This document shows, one piece after another, positions 15,979 to 24,143 of a DNA stretch of 32,694 nucleotides. The notes below the pieces were generated by a model that was not told the DNA's origin, searched no databases, and was given only the letters and a program-made list of their open reading frames with translations. The stretch is taken from positions 1-32,694 of the forward strand of contig CAUQVP010000007.1 in the NCBI GenBank assembly GCA_963521545.1, written 5' to 3'. Source of the stretch: JABCPE02 sp963521545 (GTDB lineage: Bacteria; Bacteroidota; Bacteroidia; Flavobacteriales; Weeksellaceae). The number at the start of each line of letters is the position of its first letter. Within the stretch, counting starts at the first letter, position 1. A program made the position numbers and the translations under genes.

Positions 15979-17361
15979 ATGAAGAAAGGATTTATACAAA
16001 CACTCAAAAACATTTGGAGTCTTGAAGAATTAAGAGAAAAAATATTATTTACTATTTCTCTTGTATTGGTGTATAGATTCGCATCATATATTTCCCTGCC
16101 TGCCATTAATTTGGACGAGGTAGGGAATCTTTTGCAGCATTACCAAAATCAGGGAGGTAGCAAGCAAGGAACAGGTTTTTTGAGTTTGTTATCATCTTTT
16201 ACAGGAGGTGCTTTTGGTAGGGCTTCTATATTGGCTTTAGGTATTATGCCGTATATTTCTGCATCTATTATAGTTCAGTTAATGGGAATGCTAGTTCCAT
16301 ATTTTCAAAAACTACAAAAAGATGGTGAAAGTGGAAGAAATACTCTAAACCAAATAACAAGATGGCTTACAATAGGAGTATGTCTAGTTCAGGCTCCGTT
16401 TTATCTAGGTACTATAACAAATGAGTTTTTACCTTATGCACAGTTCAGAACTGCTTATTATGTAGAGCCTGAATCTGTGATGTTTTGGTTACCTAGTATA
16501 GTAATCCTTGTAACAGGATCCTTGTTTTCTATGTGGCTGGGAGAGAAGATAACTGATAGAGGTATCGGTAACGGTATATCTATATTGATAATGGTGGGGA
16601 TACTAGCAGATCTTCCTATAGCTTTTGTAGATGAAGTTACTCAGCAAACGAGTAAAGGAGGATTAGGTTCTATCATTATTTTAGTAGAAGTTTTATTCTG
16701 GTTATTAGTTATTGTTTTAGCGATATTATTATCAGTTGCTGTAAGAAAGATACCAGTACAATATGTGAGCAGAGCTCACGCAAGAGGAGGACACAATAGT
16801 GCATTGACAGAGGGAGCTAGACAATGGATTCCTTTGAAAGTAAATGCAGCTGGTGTCATGCCTATCATTTTTGCGCAGGCGATAATGTTCATTCCTGGGT
16901 TATTGACTAAAGTAGATGAGACAAATACATTTTTAGCAGGCTTCAAAAATGTCTTTAGCTGGCAGTATAATGTTCTATTTGCATTGTTGATTATAATATT
17001 TTCTTTCTTCTATACAGCCATCTCAATTCCTACCCATCAAATGGCTGAGGAGCTTAAAAGAAATGGTGGATTGATCCCTAAAATAAAACCAGGAAAAGAA
17101 ACGGCAGATTATATAGATGATATTTTATCAAAAATAACTTTGCCAGGTTCGATTTTTTTAGCTATCTTTGCAGTCCTTCCAGCAATAGTTCATGGTACTT
17201 TTGTACAAACAGACAGATTTTCACTATTTTTTGGTGGAACATCATTGTTGATTATGGTGAGTGTAATATTGGATACAGTACAACAAGTAAATACTTATCT
17301 TTTAAATCATCATTATGATGGATTGATGCAGTCAAAATTATCAAGAACAACAAAAAGGTAA
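15979..17361 (+). CDS. secY: Protein translocase channel subunit SecY
   Basis: Central pore of the inner-membrane Sec translocon, partner of SecE, SecG and SecA. 460 aa with ten predicted membrane segments. Recognisable motifs: LVYRFASYISLPAIN in the first segment, ILALGIMPYISASIIVQLM at the second, ITDRGIGNGISILIMVGI, the cytosolic loop PVQYVSRAHARGGHNS, and NAAGVMPIIFAQAIMFIPG. Embedded between rplO and infA, the conserved spc-operon location. Confidence 0.98.
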   Translation: MKKGFIQTLKNIWSLEELREKILFTISLVLVYRFASYISLPAINLDEVGNLLQHYQNQGGSKQGTGFLSLLSSFTGGAFGRASILALGIMPYISASIIVQLMGMLVPYFQKLQKDGESGRNTLNQITRWLTIGVCLVQAPFYLGTITNEFLPYAQFRTAYYVEPESVMFWLPSIVILVTGSLFSMWLGEKITDRGIGNGISILIMVGILADLPIAFVDEVTQQTSKGGLGSIIILVEVLFWLLVIVLAILLSVAVRKIPVQYVSRAHARGGHNSALTEGARQWIPLKVNAAGVMPIIFAQAIMFIPGLLTKVDETNTFLAGFKNVFSWQYNVLFALLIIIFSFFYTAISIPTHQMAEELKRNGGLIPKIKPGKETADYIDDILSKITLPGSIFLAIFAVLPAIVHGTFVQTDRFSLFFGGTSLLIMVSVILDTVQQVNTYLLNHHYDGLMQSKLSRTTKR

Positions 17362-17367
17362 TAGGTT

Positions 17368-17583
17368 ATGGCAAAGCAAAAGCATATAGAACAGGATGGA
17401 GTAATAGTGGAGGCATTATCAAATGCCATGTTCCGTGTTGAACTAGAAAATGGGCATGTTCTCATAGCACATATTTCTGGGAAGATGAGAATGCACTATA
17501 TAAAGCTCTTGCCAGGTGATAAGGTGAAACTAGAACTTTCTCCATATGACTTGACTAAGGGAAGAATTACTTTTAGATACTAG
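17368..17583 (+). CDS. infA: Translation initiation factor IF-1
   Basis: OB-fold factor that occupies the 30S A site during initiation. 71 aa, canonical. Conserved core: HIEQDGVIVEALSNAMFRVE, LENGHVLIAHISGKMRMHYI and LLPGDKVKLELSPYDLTKGR. It lies 6 nt after secY and 35 nt before rpmJ. Confidence 0.98.
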   Translation: MAKQKHIEQDGVIVEALSNAMFRVELENGHVLIAHISGKMRMHYIKLLPGDKVKLELSPYDLTKGRITFRY

Positions 17584-17618
17584 AAGTATATTAGTTAGAA
17601 TAAAATTAAGAATATAAG

Positions 17619-17735
17619 ATGAAAGTTAGAGCATCAATTAAGAAAAGAAGTGCAGACTGCAAAATCGTAAGAAGAAAAGGCAGATTGTACATTATTAACA
17701 AAAAGAACCCTAAATTTAAACAAAGACAAGGCTAA
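17619..17735 (+). CDS. rpmJ: 50S ribosomal protein L36 (bL36), zinc-free form
   Basis: Tiny gene of 38 codons plus TAA, identified by translating the infA/rpsM gap. The product starts MKVRASIKKRSADCKIVRRK and ends KNPKFKQRQG. Canonical L36 binds zinc through three Cys and one His; only the Cys at residue 14 remains here, so this is the C-minus type, which is expected to fold without zinc. Confidence 0.96.
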   Translation: MKVRASIKKRSADCKIVRRKGRLYIINKKNPKFKQRQG

Positions 17736-17758
17736 TTAAAATAGCATACAATTAAATT

Positions 17759-18136
17759 ATGGCGAGAATTGCAGGTATAGATTTACCAAAAAACAAAAGA
17801 GGCGTAATAGGACTTACTTATATTTATGGAATAGGTAGAAGTACTGCGTCTGAGATTTTGAAAAACGCTGGAATCAGCGAAGATAAGAAAGTCAACGAAT
17901 GGAATGACGACGAATTGGCTGCTATCAGAAATTATATCTCTGAAAATGTAAAAGTAGAAGGAGAGTTAAGATCTGAAGTTCAATTAAACATCAAGAGGTT
18001 GATGGATATTGGATGCCAAAGAGGGATTCGTCATAGACTGGGATTACCTTTAAGAGGCCAAAGAACGAAAAATAACTCTAGAACTCGTAAAGGAAAGAGA
18101 AAAACTGTTGCTAACAAGAAAAAAGCAAGTAAATAA
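17759..18136 (+). CDS. rpsM: 30S ribosomal protein S13 (uS13)
   Basis: Head protein contacting P-site tRNA and L5. 125 aa. Typical MARIAGIDLPKNKRGVIGLT start, helix-two-turn-helix YIYGIGRSTASEILKNAGIS, and the basic tail RGQRTKNNSRTRKGKRKT. First gene of the alpha-operon segment. Confidence 0.98.
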   Translation: MARIAGIDLPKNKRGVIGLTYIYGIGRSTASEILKNAGISEDKKVNEWNDDELAAIRNYISENVKVEGELRSEVQLNIKRLMDIGCQRGIRHRLGLPLRGQRTKNNSRTRKGKRKTVANKKKASK

Positions 18137-18148
18137 TCGTTAGGAATT

Positions 18149-18538
18149 ATGGCAAAACAAGCAAAAGTAGTTAAAAAAAGAAAAGTAAAAGTAGAGGCGA
18201 TTGGAGAAGCGCATATTCAAGCTTCTTTCAATAATATTATTATCTCTTTGACCAATAAAAATGGAGAAGTGATATCTTGGGCTTCTGCAGGTAAAATGGG
18301 TTTTAGAGGCTCTAAGAAAAACACTCCGTTTGCAGCACAGGTTGCAGCAGAAAACTGTTCTCAGGTAGCTTATGAAGCAGGTTTGAGAAGAGTAAAAGTG
18401 TTTGTGAAAGGACCTGGTGCAGGTAGAGAATCTGCAATCAGATCTATTCATAATTCAGGAATAGAAGTGAGCGAAATAGTAGATGTTACACCTATTCCAC
18501 ACAACGGATGTAGACCACCAAAAAGAAGAAGAGTATAA
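18149..18538 (+). CDS. rpsK: 30S ribosomal protein S11 (uS11)
   Basis: Platform protein near the E site and the Shine-Dalgarno helix. 129 aa. Motifs: AHIQASFNNIIISLTNKNG, SWASAGKMGFRGSKKNTPFA and the C-terminal DVTPIPHNGCRPPKRRRV. A 69-nt spacer with heptad repeats separates it from rpsD. Confidence 0.98.
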   Translation: MAKQAKVVKKRKVKVEAIGEAHIQASFNNIIISLTNKNGEVISWASAGKMGFRGSKKNTPFAAQVAAENCSQVAYEAGLRRVKVFVKGPGAGRESAIRSIHNSGIEVSEIVDVTPIPHNGCRPPKRRRV

Positions 18539-18581
18539 TAATAAAAATTTGGTATTTCATTTTTAAATTTATAAGAATGTA

Positions 18582-18607
18582 GTATCAGATGTCAAATCTA
18601 AAATCAT
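18582..18607 (+). repeat. Heptanucleotide-like spacer before rpsD
   Basis: GTATCAG, ATGTCAA, ATCTAAA and a partial ATCAT run in 7-nt phase directly to the rpsD ATG. The unit ATCTAAA is the same as the consensus of the longer repeat spacer in front of rplP. Confidence 0.5.
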
Positions 18608-19216
18608 ATGGCAAGATATATTGGACCTAAAACAAAAATTGCTAGAAAATTTGGTGTAGCAATTTATGGAGATGATAAAAGTTTTGAAAAAAGAAGAAAT
18701 CAACCTCCAGGTCAACACGGACCAAATAAAAGAAGAGGAGCTAAAAAATCTGAATACGCAGTTCAGCTAGCCGAAAAACAAAAAGTAAAATATATCTATG
18801 GAATCTTAGAAAAACAATTTGCGAATATGTTTGATAAGGCTCATAGAAGTAAAGGAGTAACAGGTGAAGTTTTGTTACAACTTTGTGAATCTAGATTGGA
18901 TAATGTTGTATATAGATTAGGTTTTGCTAAGACTAGAGCAGCTGCAAGACAATTGGTTTCACACAGACATATCACTGTAAATGGAGAATTGGTAAATATT
19001 CCATCATATTCTCTAAAAGCAGGAGATGTTGTTGCAGTAAGAGCTAAGTCTAAATCACTTGAAGTTGTAGCAGATGCATTAGCATCTAAATCAAACTATG
19101 AGTGGTTACAATATAACGACGAAAAGAGAGAAGGAGTATTTATTTCTACTCCTGAAAGATTACAGATTCCTGAAGATATCAAGGAACAGTTAATCGTTGA
19201 GTTATATTCTAAATAA
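18608..19216 (+). CDS. rpsD: 30S ribosomal protein S4 (uS4), zinc-free form
   Basis: Primary 16S 5'-domain assembly protein, also an autoregulator of the alpha operon in E. coli. 202 aa. The N-terminal region MARYIGPKTKIARKFGVAIY lacks the Cys cluster of zinc-type S4; NQPPGQHGPNKRRGAKKSEY and the S4 RNA-binding domain near residues 94-150 (SRLDNVVYRLGFAKTRAAAR, then QLVSHRHITVNG) are clear. Confidence 0.98.
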   Translation: MARYIGPKTKIARKFGVAIYGDDKSFEKRRNQPPGQHGPNKRRGAKKSEYAVQLAEKQKVKYIYGILEKQFANMFDKAHRSKGVTGEVLLQLCESRLDNVVYRLGFAKTRAAARQLVSHRHITVNGELVNIPSYSLKAGDVVAVRAKSKSLEVVADALASKSNYEWLQYNDEKREGVFISTPERLQIPEDIKEQLIVELYSK

Positions 19217-19251
19217 TTTTTTAATCAAATTCTTGCTCAACCCAATTTTAT

Positions 19252-20247
19252 ATGGCAATTTTACAATTCATAAAACCCGATAAAGTAATACTTCTAAACT
19301 CTACAGAAACTAGAGGTCAGTTTGAATTCAGACCGCTAGAACCTGGATTTGGAACGACTATCGGTAATGCTTTGAGGAGAGTCTTGTTATCTTCTCTCGA
19401 AGGATATGCTATTACATCTATTAAGATAGAAGGAGTAGAGCATGAGTTTTCAACAATTCCAGGAGTAATTGAGGATGTAACTGAAATAATCCTTAACCTT
19501 AAACAGTTAAGATTAAAGGCTACAACAGAAAATGCTCCTGCTGAACAAGTAAGTGTTAAAGTTTCTAATCAAACAACAGTAACTGCTGGAGATTTCTCTA
19601 AATTCATCAAAGGATTTGAGGTGTTAAATCCAGATTTGGTTATCTGTAATATGGCAAAAAATGTGTCGTTTGATATTAAATTTAATATAGATAAAGGTAG
19701 AGGATATGTTCCCTCTGAGCAAAATAAATTAAATAATGCTCCTATTGGAACTATCGCTATTGACTCTATTTACACACCTATTAAAAAGGTTCAGTATAGT
19801 GTTGAAAACTATCGTGTGGAGCAGAAAACAGACTACGAAAAACTAGTTTTGGACATAGAGACAGACGGTTCTATCTCTCCTCAAAATGCTTTGACAGAAG
19901 CTTCTAAGATATTGATTTATCACTTTATGTTATTCTCTGATGAAAGAATAACACTAGAGACAGAAGCAGTGAAAGCATCTATCCAATACGATGAAGAAAC
20001 ACTTCATATAAGACAATTATTGAAATCCAAGTTAGTAGATATGGATCTGTCTGTAAGAGCAATCAATTGCTTGAAAGCAGCAGAAGTAGAAACGCTTGGA
20101 GAATTGGTTTCATTCAGTAAGTCTGATTTGATGAAATTTAGAAATTTTGGTAAAAAATCGCTGACAGAACTAGAAGAATTAGTTCATTCTAAAGGTTTGA
20201 ACTTCGGATTTGATGTTAGCAAATATAAATTAGACGCTGATAAATAA
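19252..20247 (+). CDS. rpoA: RNA polymerase alpha subunit
   Basis: Scaffold for RNA polymerase assembly and target of activators. 331 aa, normal. The N-terminal dimerisation domain shows RFEPLEPGFGTTIGN-type sequence (here FRPLEPGFGTTIGNALRRVL) and SSLEGYAITSIKIEGVEHEF; the C-terminal DNA-contact domain shows DLSVRAINCLKAAEVETLGE and FRNFGKKSLTELEELV. Linked to S4 upstream and L17 downstream as in the standard alpha operon. Confidence 0.98.
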   Translation: MAILQFIKPDKVILLNSTETRGQFEFRPLEPGFGTTIGNALRRVLLSSLEGYAITSIKIEGVEHEFSTIPGVIEDVTEIILNLKQLRLKATTENAPAEQVSVKVSNQTTVTAGDFSKFIKGFEVLNPDLVICNMAKNVSFDIKFNIDKGRGYVPSEQNKLNNAPIGTIAIDSIYTPIKKVQYSVENYRVEQKTDYEKLVLDIETDGSISPQNALTEASKILIYHFMLFSDERITLETEAVKASIQYDEETLHIRQLLKSKLVDMDLSVRAINCLKAAEVETLGELVSFSKSDLMKFRNFGKKSLTELEELVHSKGLNFGFDVSKYKLDADK

Positions 20248-20256
20248 TTTTATATC

Positions 20257-20742
20257 ATGAGACACGGAAAGAAATTTAATCATTTAGGAAGAACTGCCTC
20301 TCATAGAAAAGCATTACTTTCCAATATGGCATGTTCTCTTATAGAACATAAAAGAATAAACACTACTGTAGCTAAAGCTAAAGCTCTTAGAGTGTATATA
20401 GAACCTCTTTTGACTAAGGCAAAAGAAGATACTACACACAATAGAAGAACAGTATTTTCTTACCTTCAGAATAAAGAAGCAGTTACTGAATTATTCAGAA
20501 CAATTGCTCCAAAAATCGCTGAAAGAAATGGAGGATATTGCAGAATCATCAAAACAGGATTCAGACTTGGAGATGGTGCTGATACTGCTATGATAGAGTT
20601 AGTTGATTTCAACGAACTATACAGTGCAAAATCAGATGCTAAGAAAACTACAAGAAGAAGTAGAAGATCTTCTTCTAAAAAAGAAACTTCTGAAACACCT
20701 GAAGTAAAAGCAGAGGAATCAGCTGAAAAATCAGGAGAATAA
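20257..20742 (+). CDS. rplQ: 50S ribosomal protein L17 (bL17) with acidic/basic tail
   Basis: Large-subunit protein near the tunnel exit. 161 aa versus about 120-130 in many bacteria. The conserved core (MRHGKKFNHLGRTASHRKAL, HKRINTTVAKAKALR, GGYCRIIKTGFRLGDGADTA) ends near residue 125. The remaining 35 or so residues are a low-complexity tail, first Lys/Arg/Ser-rich (KKTTRRSRRSSSKK), then Glu-rich, probably disordered. Last gene of the operon. Confidence 0.97.
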   Translation: MRHGKKFNHLGRTASHRKALLSNMACSLIEHKRINTTVAKAKALRVYIEPLLTKAKEDTTHNRRTVFSYLQNKEAVTELFRTIAPKIAERNGGYCRIIKTGFRLGDGADTAMIELVDFNELYSAKSDAKKTTRRSRRSSSKKETSETPEVKAEESAEKSGE

Positions 20743-20765
20743 GTTTTTTTTACAACTAACTATAA

Positions 20766-20801
20766 AAAATAGTTCTTATCATTATTGGTAAGGACTATTT
20801 T
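20766..20801 (+). terminator. Terminator of the ribosomal operon
   Basis: A 15-nt arm at 20766-20780 pairs with 20787-20801 around a 6-nt ATTATT loop, with two G-U pairs. The right arm ends in a T-rich stretch (ATTTTAGTTTT). Lies 24 nt after the rplQ stop. An overlapping smaller hairpin (AACTAT/ATAGTT, 20757-20773) is an alternative fold. Confidence 0.75.
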
Positions 20802-20824
20802 AGTTTTCAGAAGATATAAAAAAG

Positions 20825-20848
20825 AAGGAGACTTTATAAAGTCTCCTT
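20825..20848 (-). terminator. Terminator of the S9 peptidase gene, overlapping its stop codon
   Basis: Perfect 24-nt palindrome, 10-bp stem with TATA loop. On the minus strand it is followed by CTTTTTTATAT, a proper T-run. The peptidase's last codons and its TAA (20834-20836) lie inside the stem-loop. On the plus strand no T-run follows, so it mainly serves the minus-strand gene. Confidence 0.8.
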
Positions 20849-22831
20849 TAACCAACTAAAGAACTCTCGCTGCCATACTAAGGCATTCTGAGGTTTTAGT
20901 ACCCAGTGGTTTTCATCTGGGAAGTATAGAAATTTAGATTTGATATTTTTAAGTCTAGCCACTTGGAAAGCCTGTTGTCCCTGCTCATAAGGAACTCTGA
21001 AATCCATATTTCCTTGGATAATCATTATTGGCGTATTCCAATTGTTTACATAGTTGCTAGGATTGAATTTAGTGTAGGATTTTGAGGAAGGATTGTCCCA
21101 AGGAGAACCTCCCATATCCCAATTTGCGAACCAAAGCTCTTCAGTAGTGCCATACCAAGATTTAGTATCAAAAAGCCCATTGTGAGAGATGAAAGTTTTG
21201 AATCTGTTTTGGTGGACTCCAGCCAGCATCAGTACAGAATAACCTCCATAGCTAGCACCCACAGCGCCTATTCTGTCCTTGTCTATGTATGGAAGTTCTT
21301 TCGCGAAGTCTGCTGCGGATAGGTAGTCTTGGATAGATTGTCCTCCCCAGTCTTGGCTGATTTGTTCATTCCATTTTGTTCCCCATCCTGGCATACCCCT
21401 ACGGTTAGGAGCGATTACGATATAGTCATTGGCAGTCATTAGCGAGAAATTCCATCTTAGGCTAAAATATGGCGTAAGAGCAGACTGCGGCCCTCCTTGG
21501 CAGTATAGAAGTGCAGGATATTTTTTGTTTGGGTCAAAATTTGGTGGGTAGTGGAACCATACTCCCATTTCCTTACCATCGGTAGTTTTTATCATTTTTA
21601 GTTCGGAATGACCTAATTTTAGTTTTTGGTAAAAATCAGCATTGACATCCGTTACCTGCTTCATTTTTCCATTTTTTAAATCAACAGAATAGAGTTCAGG
21701 GCTGTGGAAAGCATCATTTCTACTTACTAAAAGTGAATTTTTATTTTGTGCAAAAACAGCATTTACATCAAAATCTCCTTTTGTAACTTGTTTTACGGTT
21801 TTGTTTTGATTAACAGTAAATAACTGCTTAGTTCCTCTGAAAGCAGCTGTGAAATAGATATTTTGAGAATCATTAGCCCAGAAGACATCTCCCGTTACGC
21901 TGTCATCCCAGTTTTTGGTAAGGTTGTTTTTACTTCTATTTCCCCAATCCATCACATAGATGTCGTTTTTATCGGCTTCGTAGCCATCTCTTGCCATACT
22001 TTGCCAAAGAAGATATTTTCCATTTGGGCTGAATTTAGGGTTCATGTCGTACCCCATCATTCCTTCTGTAAGGTTGCTGGTTTTTCCTGTTGCCAATTCG
22101 TATAGGAATATGTCTGTATTGGTGCTGACAGCATATTCTTTTCCAGTTTTTGCCTTAGTAACATAGATGATGTGTTTAGCATCAGGCGACCAAATGAAAT
22201 CTTCCCCTCCACCAAAAGGCTTTTGAGGCGAGTCATAGGCTTTTCCTTCTAGTAAATCTTTGGCTGCGCTAGAATTTTCTTTGACACTAACTACGAAAAT
22301 ATGATTGTATTTCCCTGCATACCAAGTGTCCCAGTGGCGGTGGTTTAGGTCTGTGTAGACTTGTGCAGAGGAGTTGGGAACATCGCTGTATTTGTCTTTG
22401 CTGTAGATTTTTTCTAGCTGAACTTCTCTACTGAAAGCCACTTTCTGCCCATCGGGAGAAACCTTAATATTCTGGGCATCTTTCCCAATGGTATAAAATT
22501 CTTTCCAAGATTTTCCATTGTCATTGGAACGGTAGATTTTACCATCTTCGAGGGCGTAAATTCCGTTTTTATCCCATTGGATAAAGGATTTTTTTCCTAA
22601 ATCAAACGGAATACTTTGAGAGGAAGATGTGTTTAGCAAATAGGTTTTATGAACATTTTTTTCTGTCTCCAAATCAGTCTGGCTGGTTCTGTAAACAACC
22701 AATGAATGGTCTGGAGAAGCTCCTTGAACGCTTATTTTCCTTAGCTTCCAGAGGGTTTCTGGTGTCATCACTTCCTGTGCGTTCATCAACAGAGGAGCGG
22801 CGATAGCTAATGCTGTATACTTTAATTTCAT
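20834..22831 (-). CDS. S9 prolyl-oligopeptidase-family peptidase (DPP5-like), exported
   Basis: Serine exopeptidase that would trim N-terminal dipeptides from oligopeptides in the periplasm. 665 aa. Residues 1-18 (MKLKYTALAIAAPLLMNA) form a signal peptide. An N-terminal beta-propeller carries TolB-like repeats (WSPDAKHIIYV, FSPNGKYLLW). The alpha/beta-hydrolase domain has the nucleophile motif GASYGGYS (Ser527), Asp610 in GNMDFRVPYEQ and His642 in DENHWVLKP, a complete triad. Length and layout match the S9C group that includes Porphyromonas DPP5; substrate specificity cannot be read from the sequence. Monocistronic, converging on the ribosomal operon. Confidence 0.92.
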   Translation of the reverse strand: MKLKYTALAIAAPLLMNAQEVMTPETLWKLRKISVQGASPDHSLVVYRTSQTDLETEKNVHKTYLLNTSSSQSIPFDLGKKSFIQWDKNGIYALEDGKIYRSNDNGKSWKEFYTIGKDAQNIKVSPDGQKVAFSREVQLEKIYSKDKYSDVPNSSAQVYTDLNHRHWDTWYAGKYNHIFVVSVKENSSAAKDLLEGKAYDSPQKPFGGGEDFIWSPDAKHIIYVTKAKTGKEYAVSTNTDIFLYELATGKTSNLTEGMMGYDMNPKFSPNGKYLLWQSMARDGYEADKNDIYVMDWGNRSKNNLTKNWDDSVTGDVFWANDSQNIYFTAAFRGTKQLFTVNQNKTVKQVTKGDFDVNAVFAQNKNSLLVSRNDAFHSPELYSVDLKNGKMKQVTDVNADFYQKLKLGHSELKMIKTTDGKEMGVWFHYPPNFDPNKKYPALLYCQGGPQSALTPYFSLRWNFSLMTANDYIVIAPNRRGMPGWGTKWNEQISQDWGGQSIQDYLSAADFAKELPYIDKDRIGAVGASYGGYSVLMLAGVHQNRFKTFISHNGLFDTKSWYGTTEELWFANWDMGGSPWDNPSSKSYTKFNPSNYVNNWNTPIMIIQGNMDFRVPYEQGQQAFQVARLKNIKSKFLYFPDENHWVLKPQNALVWQREFFSWLKETL

Positions 22832-23025
22832 GAGATATGATTTTTAATGGGTTTAAAATTAACAAAAACTTTCAAAATATAAAATTTTTGTTAGTTTTGA
22901 TGGAAAAAGTGAGAAGGGTCTTTTTCTGAAAAAGAAACAATCAGAGAATTAGAAAAACTGAAACAACCAAGATTAAATAAAGGGTTCATTTCTAGATTTT
23001 GTCTTTTTTTGATGTTGAGATTTAC

Positions 23026-23033
23026 TACCTTTG
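23026..23033 (+). promoter_or_regulatory. Putative thiL-operon promoter, -7 element
   Basis: TACCTTTG matches TAnnTTTG and lies 21 nt before the thiL ATG, predicting a leader of about 18 nt. At the ideal -33 position there is TTT instead of TTG. The element overlaps an in-frame TTG at 23031, ruling that codon out as the thiL start. Confidence 0.6.
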
Positions 23034-23054
23034 TGGCTAAAATTACTGAAAATT

Positions 23055-24122
23055 ATGTTTGAAAATAAAAATCAAGAACTTACTCCAATTTCTGCATTAG
23101 GCGAATTTGGGCTTATAAAACATCTTACACAGTTTTTTCCTATTGAAAATACTTCTACAGAATTGGGAGTGGGAGATGATGCAGCTATCATCAATGCTGA
23201 AGGGAAAAAAGTTCTTGTCAGCACAGAGATGTTTACGGAAGGAGTGGATTTTAATTTAGGATATGTTCCTCTGAAACATCTGGGCTATAAGGTGGTAGTG
23301 GCGGGAATCAGTGATATTGTCGCTATGAATGCAGTTCCTACTCAGGTTATGATTTCGGTAGCTGTTTCTAATCGTTTCCCTGTGGAGGCTTTGGAGGAAA
23401 TCTATGCGGGAGTTCAGTTGGCATGCCGACGATACAAGGTAGATTTAGTGGGCGGAGATACTACCAGTTCTCAAGCAGGATTAGTAATAAATGTCACCGC
23501 GGTAGGACTAGAAAGTTCTGAAAAAATCATCAACCGAAATGGAGTGAAACCGAATGATTTACTGGTAGTTACTGGTGATTTGGGAGGAGCATATATGGGC
23601 TTGCAGATTTTGGAGAGGGAGCATTCTGTTTATCTCAAAAATCCTAATATGCAGCCAGAGATGGAAGGGTATGACTATATCTTGGAGCGCCAGCTAAAGC
23701 CAGAGGCGAGAACAGATATTAAAGGAATTTTAGAAGAATTGGGCGTGAAACCTACCTCTATGATAGATATTTCCGATGGGCTGGCATCAGAAGTTTTGCA
23801 TCTTTCTGACAGGTCAAAGGTTGGTTTTAGGATTTATGAGGAAAAAATCCCAATGGATGAGCTTACCATAAGCACAGCGGATGAGTTTAATCTCAATCCT
23901 GTGATGACAGCGCTGAATGGAGGAGAAGACTATGAACTGCTGTTTACCATATCTCAGGCTGATTTTGATAAAATTAAAAACAATCCAGATTTTACTATCA
24001 TTGGGCATGCTGTGGAGGAAGAGCAAGGGAATTATTTGGTTCTTAGAGGGTCTAATGAACTTGCCGAACTTACAGCGCAGGGCTGGGATGCTTATTTAAA
24101 GAGCAAAAAGAAAACCGAATAA
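23055..24122 (+). CDS. thiL: Thiamine-monophosphate kinase
   Basis: Phosphorylates thiamine monophosphate to the diphosphate cofactor using ATP, the last step of thiamine pyrophosphate synthesis. 355 aa from the ATG at 23055; an upstream TTG start lies within the promoter. PurM/AIR-synthetase-like fold with the metal/ATP motifs ELGVGDDAAII near the N-terminus, LVGGDTTSSQAGLVI, TGDLGGAYMGLQ, MIDISDGLASEVLHLSD and LNGGEDYELLF. First gene of a compact cluster; 21 nt precede the deaminase gene. Confidence 0.96.
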   Translation: MFENKNQELTPISALGEFGLIKHLTQFFPIENTSTELGVGDDAAIINAEGKKVLVSTEMFTEGVDFNLGYVPLKHLGYKVVVAGISDIVAMNAVPTQVMISVAVSNRFPVEALEEIYAGVQLACRRYKVDLVGGDTTSSQAGLVINVTAVGLESSEKIINRNGVKPNDLLVVTGDLGGAYMGLQILEREHSVYLKNPNMQPEMEGYDYILERQLKPEARTDIKGILEELGVKPTSMIDISDGLASEVLHLSDRSKVGFRIYEEKIPMDELTISTADEFNLNPVMTALNGGEDYELLFTISQADFDKIKNNPDFTIIGHAVEEEQGNYLVLRGSNELAELTAQGWDAYLKSKKKTE

Positions 24123-24143
24123 TCAGAATTAAAAATAAAACTT

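Noticed and set aside
22832..23025. Promoter for the S9 peptidase on the minus strand
   Set aside because: Only a one-base-short variant (TATTTTG, near 22876-22882) was found, without a good upstream TTG; too weak to list.
23031..23054. TTG start for thiL eight codons upstream
   Set aside because: The TTG is part of the TACCTTTG promoter element, so it would not be transcribed as a usable start.
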